Part shown: in pieces, positions 61,291 to 64,000 of the stretch | How the letters are laid out: each line of letters starts with the position of its first letter | Position numbering within the stretch: the first letter of the stretch is position 1 | Assembly: GCA_024330965.1 (NCBI GenBank) | Contig: JANDJL010000005.1 | Location: forward strand, 1 to 64,000 | Direction of reading: 5' to 3' | From: Nitrospira sp. | GTDB lineage: Bacteria > Nitrospirota > Nitrospiria > Nitrospirales > Nitrospiraceae | DNA length: 64,000 bases | Made by a program: the position numbers and the translations under genes | The notes under the pieces: model-generated | Told to the model about the DNA's origin: nothing | The model's database searches: none | Seen by the model: only the letters and a program-made list of their open reading frames with translations

Positions 61291-62331
61291 TTAGCCGGTC
61301 ACATTGCCGCTGCATGAGGAGCCGGCCCCAGCCGTACAGCCATAACAGTGGTTTCTGGTTACGATCTGACGCTGGTGGAGTCTCGCCGGATCGAAGTCGC
61401 GGATATGCCTCGGTGTACCATGGGAAACCGGAAGGTCGAGCATCTGATTGAAATCGCAGTCGTAAAGCGTCCCGTCCCAGCCGACCGACAGGGTGTAGCG
61501 GCACATCACACTGCTCGCAGCGGCGGGATTGAAGGCGTTCGACAGCCTCGTCATGTACTGTTCGTAGTTGCCGCTTTCCAACAAAAATGCGAGGAAGCGG
61601 CTGATCGGCATATTCGTGATGGTATAGAGTCGGTTGAATTCGACGCCGTGCTTGGTCCGCAGTTCGCTCTTGAACCGTGCTTCGATGGTTGTCTGCTTGG
61701 GAGGCAGGAAGGCGCCGACGGGATTGTGCACGAGATTTAGGACCAACCCGCTCCCCGGCCGGCCGTAGCCTGCTTTATTCAACCGGCGAAGCGCCTCCAT
61801 CGATTTCTCAAAGACCCCTTCGCCCCGTTGTGCGTCGGTTTGGGCGGCTTGAAAAGACGGCAGAGAGGCAATGATCTCGACCCGGTGCTCGGCCAGAAAG
61901 CAAGCCAAGTCTGCTTGTGACGGAAGCAGCAAGACCGATAGATTGCATCGGTCGATCACGTGTCGGTCCAAGGCCCGCGCCTGTTCGACTATCCAGCGAA
62001 AGTTGGGATTCAATTCCGGAGCCCCGCCGGTGATATCGACCGTAGGAATGTCGGTCTGGGCCAAGGCGGCCAGGCACTGTTCCGCCGTCTCTCTCGACAT
62101 GCTCTCCGGTCGATCTGGACCGGCGTCCACGTGGCAGTGACGGCAGGTCTGGTTGCAGAGCTTGCCCACGTTGATCTGAAGGACGGTGATGCCGGTGGCA
62201 CGAAGCGGAAAGAGGCCGGCCTCACGGAGCCGCAGGTCAAAGGGCGACGGACCGAAAGGGCGATCAAGAACCTTAAGCTGTTCGGCAGACGAGGCCAACG
62301 GGCTGCTTCGGCCAAGCAACGTCAGGGCCAT
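61291..62331 (-). CDS. arsS: Arsenosugar biosynthesis radical SAM protein ArsS
   Basis: Radical SAM enzyme (346 aa) that adds a 5'-deoxyadenosyl group to dimethylarsinous acid on the route to arsenosugars. The [4Fe-4S] motif is CNQTCRHCHVDAGPDRPE. The C-terminal (DUF3641-type) domain has VMCRYTLSVGWDGTLYDCDFNQMLDLP and a Cys-rich end HCYGCTAGAGSSCSG. VDITGGAPELNPNFRW is typical of the SAM barrel. The ATG at 62331 directly follows the arsM stop (TAA ATG), indicating coupling. Confidence 0.93.
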   Translation of the reverse strand: MALTLLGRSSPLASSAEQLKVLDRPFGPSPFDLRLREAGLFPLRATGITVLQINVGKLCNQTCRHCHVDAGPDRPESMSRETAEQCLAALAQTDIPTVDITGGAPELNPNFRWIVEQARALDRHVIDRCNLSVLLLPSQADLACFLAEHRVEIIASLPSFQAAQTDAQRGEGVFEKSMEALRRLNKAGYGRPGSGLVLNLVHNPVGAFLPPKQTTIEARFKSELRTKHGVEFNRLYTITNMPISRFLAFLLESGNYEQYMTRLSNAFNPAAASSVMCRYTLSVGWDGTLYDCDFNQMLDLPVSHGTPRHIRDFDPARLHQRQIVTRNHCYGCTAGAGSSCSGNVTG

Positions 62332-63519
62332 TTAACAACAGCCTCCGTTCGGAGCGCACTCGACGGCGGTGCCGCCGACTGGTTGCCCGGCTCGATTAAG
62401 AATCGCGAAGTGAGGGACATAGCCCTCCGTCTGCAACACGGCCAGGGTCTTGGAACAGATCTCAAGAGGCTCTCCTCGCCGATAGATGTGTTGATCGTCG
62501 TCGGTCGCTTCCAAGAAGGGTCCGGCCAATATCGCGTAATGACCCTGCCAGGTGCAGGGCGTCTGAGCCGGCAGCACGGTCTGCCAGCGTGGGTCGTCGG
62601 CGTCAAGTCGAACCGGATCGGCCGTGAGGAGAAAGTGGCTCGCCAGAGCAGGAGTGGACAAGAGCCATGCCTCTTCCGGGGAGATCGGCCGTGGGATGCC
62701 GCGCTGGTACGTGGTGCCACGTTCATCCATCACACGACTGAACGGACCGCGCAGGGTGGCGTACCGATAAGCCGCGGAGGCAGGAAGCGGCGGCTGTTTG
62801 TAGCCAGTCAACGTCACGGAAAAGAAATGGATACCGTCCACAATCCGCCAGGGCGAGAACTTGACCAAATGGATCCCCAGAAAGCCGGCATCCGTCAGGC
62901 CGTTCATATAATCAGTCAGCGTCAACGCCCCGGACAAACAATCGCCCCATTTTTCCGCGTCATGGACGAGATATTGCGGCACGGTCTGATCCGACATGAT
63001 GTCGGAAATGGTAAATCGCCCGCCCGGTTTCGCTACGCGGAACATTTCGCCGAAGACTTTGCGCTTGTCCGGCGCGAGGTTGATGACGCAGTTCGAAATA
63101 ATGAGGTCGATCGTGCCATCCTCCACCGGCATGATGTCGGCCAGGCCCTTGCGAAATTCCACATTTGACGAGGGATAACCAAGGTTGGCGGCAACAATTG
63201 GCGCGTTCCGCTGGGCGATATCGAGCATCACGTCGGTTATGTCGATGCCGATCACGCGGCCGGTCGGGCCGACCAGACGTGACGCTTCAAAACAATCGAT
63301 CCCGCCGCCGGACCCGATGTCCAACACAGTCTCACCCGGCCGCACCGTGTCGAGTCCGGCCGGAGTCCCGCAGCCATACGAGACCCGGAGCACCTCTTCC
63401 GGAATAAAGGTCTTGAGCCGTTGCATGTCGTAGCTCGTGGGGCAACACATCTGCTCACCACTGGTTGCGGCTCTGGCGTAGCGATCGCTGACTTTTTGGG
63501 TGAGGGCATCAATCGGCAC
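62332..63519 (-). CDS. arsM: Arsenite methyltransferase ArsM (arsenosugar type)
   Basis: SAM-dependent As(III) methyltransferase (395 aa). SAM site: ETVLDIGSGGGIDCFEASRLVGP. As-binding cysteines are probably Cys144 (SNCVINL) and Cys194 (WGDCLSG), 50 residues apart as in algal ArsM, with Cys50 (SYGCGTP) and Cys25/26 (MCCPTSYD) as partners. A C-terminal extension of about 140 residues ends CAPNGGCC, a further thiol-rich tail. The start is GTG at 63519 with AAGGAGG 5-6 nt upstream; the frame to 63567 is not needed. Coupled to arsS. Confidence 0.92.
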   Translation of the reverse strand: MPIDALTQKVSDRYARAATSGEQMCCPTSYDMQRLKTFIPEEVLRVSYGCGTPAGLDTVRPGETVLDIGSGGGIDCFEASRLVGPTGRVIGIDITDVMLDIAQRNAPIVAANLGYPSSNVEFRKGLADIMPVEDGTIDLIISNCVINLAPDKRKVFGEMFRVAKPGGRFTISDIMSDQTVPQYLVHDAEKWGDCLSGALTLTDYMNGLTDAGFLGIHLVKFSPWRIVDGIHFFSVTLTGYKQPPLPASAAYRYATLRGPFSRVMDERGTTYQRGIPRPISPEEAWLLSTPALASHFLLTADPVRLDADDPRWQTVLPAQTPCTWQGHYAILAGPFLEATDDDQHIYRRGEPLEICSKTLAVLQTEGYVPHFAILNRAGQPVGGTAVECAPNGGCC

Positions 63520-63641
63520 GGCGGCCTCCTTGTGAACCGAGCGGGATCGGTCACGCTTATGTATCAACCGCCCATGCGTGAGGTCAATCGGGTGATTTAG
63601 ACGATGTCAAATCTGATTGGGAATAGGGAGAATCGAGGATC

Positions 63642-63902
63642 TCAGGGATTGTTTAACATGGAAGAGATGAGCCGTTCGAGCCGCGTATTCGTCGCGATGC
63701 GGCGCGGCATGGGATAGGGTTTTGAGGGTGGAGCGGTCTGGAGCTGATCGGCGGCTCCGCTCCTGAGATCCTGATGCAGGGAGTGCAGTTTGATTTGCAA
63801 ATCTTCGAACGACTCAGCCTGCGCCAGGATCTCGGGATGGTCTTTCAAATGGCCGTGCCAGCGGCCTTCTTCTTCCCACATGATGTATTTGGTCGCGTGC
63901 AT
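63642..63902 (-). CDS. HicB-like domain protein (orphan)
   Basis: An 86-residue protein whose N-terminal half YIMWEEEGRWHGHLKDHPEILAQAESFEDLQIKLHSLHQDL matches the HicB-like (RNase-H-fold) domain of antitoxins. The C-terminal half is basic with RIATNTRLERLISSML and lacks an obvious HTH or ribbon DNA-binding motif. No HicA toxin is visible on either side in this window, so it may be an orphan antitoxin or an unrelated member of the superfamily. A leaderless-type promoter sits directly in front. arsM begins about 120 bp downstream of its stop. Confidence 0.72.
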   Translation of the reverse strand: MHATKYIMWEEEGRWHGHLKDHPEILAQAESFEDLQIKLHSLHQDLRSGAADQLQTAPPSKPYPMPRRIATNTRLERLISSMLNNP

Positions 63903-63908
63903 AGGGGC

Positions 63909-63936
63909 AGTATAGCGGGCATCGACGAATCCGCAA
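63909..63936 (-). promoter_or_regulatory. Sigma-70 promoter of the HicB-like gene (leaderless)
   Basis: Minus strand TTGCGG (63931-63936), 16-nt spacer, TATACT (63909-63914), then 6 nt to the ATG at 63902. No ribosome site. Confidence 0.45.
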
Positions 63937-64000
63937 GGAAAGAGAGAAAACCACGCCGCCGACCGTCATCACTTTTGGGCGCCAAGGAGGAAAAGCGGAA

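Noticed and set aside
1..64000. CRISPR arrays, tRNA/rRNA genes, insertion sequences
   Set aside because: No regularly spaced direct repeats, no T-arm/acceptor patterns and no transposase-like proteins were seen on reading both strands. This was by eye, so a short tRNA could be missed.

Overview
The window looks like a chromosomal segment of a Gram-negative, autotrophic bacterium, most likely Nitrospira or a close relative (Nitrospirota). This is inference from gene content. LPS genes (lpxC, gmhA, rfaE2) and outer-membrane proteins point to a diderm. A b558-type succinate dehydrogenase/fumarate reductase, a stand-alone isocitrate dehydrogenase, formate-THF ligase and a DabAB inorganic-carbon transporter fit a CO2-fixing lifestyle. 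Coding density is high, the sequence is GC-rich, and I see no rRNA, tRNA, insertion sequence or CRISPR array.

Layout. 1-0.4 kb: 5' part of lpxC (minus) behind a consensus sigma-54 promoter. 1.0-4.5 kb: sdhCAB. 4.6-8.7 kb: PilZ protein, bactofilin, DUF3703 protein, LemA and two TPM proteins. 8.8-13.1 kb: murJ-ogt, dtd, a hypothetical and an isoaspartyl peptidase. 13.1-23.1 kb: mtgA, engB, then a minus-strand block for envelope biogenesis and DNA repair (rfaE2-mfd-two PpiC foldases; gmhA-sprT-dinB). 23.2-25.7 kb: an orphan CARF protein (Cas02710/TIGR02710-like), a YbgC thioesterase and a protoglobin with a coupled 10-codon leader.

25.8-36.4 kb is the most coherent regulatory block. dabB-dabA-PII-like-histidine kinase-sigma-54 response regulator form one tightly packed minus-strand run. 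It is followed by isocitrate dehydrogenase, whose C-terminal domain appears to be a separate downstream gene. I find sigma-54 (-24/-12) promoter candidates in front of both dabB and icd, which suggests carbon uptake and a key carboxylation enzyme are controlled by the two-component system encoded between them.

37.4-41.0 kb: a four-gene set of a subtilisin-like protease, a membrane-anchored protein resembling the protease's own prodomain, a lipoprotein and a coiled-coil protein. I know of no description of this set. 41.5-48.8 kb: nuclease, hemL, small proteins, a HAD phosphatase and a paired active/inactive M16 peptidase. 48.9-56.9 kb: an HTH-metallo-beta-lactamase fusion, a site-2-type protease, a zinc-ribbon membrane HExxH protein, an outer-membrane barrel, M20 peptidase, cutA and M23 peptidase. 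57-63.9 kb: fhs, hflKC, arsM-arsS and a lone HicB-like protein.

Several genes (gmhA, CARF, hemL, the 50.9 kb gene and the HicB-like gene; less clearly murJ and rfaE2) have a -10 box only 5-8 nt before the start codon and no Shine-Dalgarno. This suggests that leaderless transcripts are common here. Start sites, promoters and functions are all read from sequence alone.
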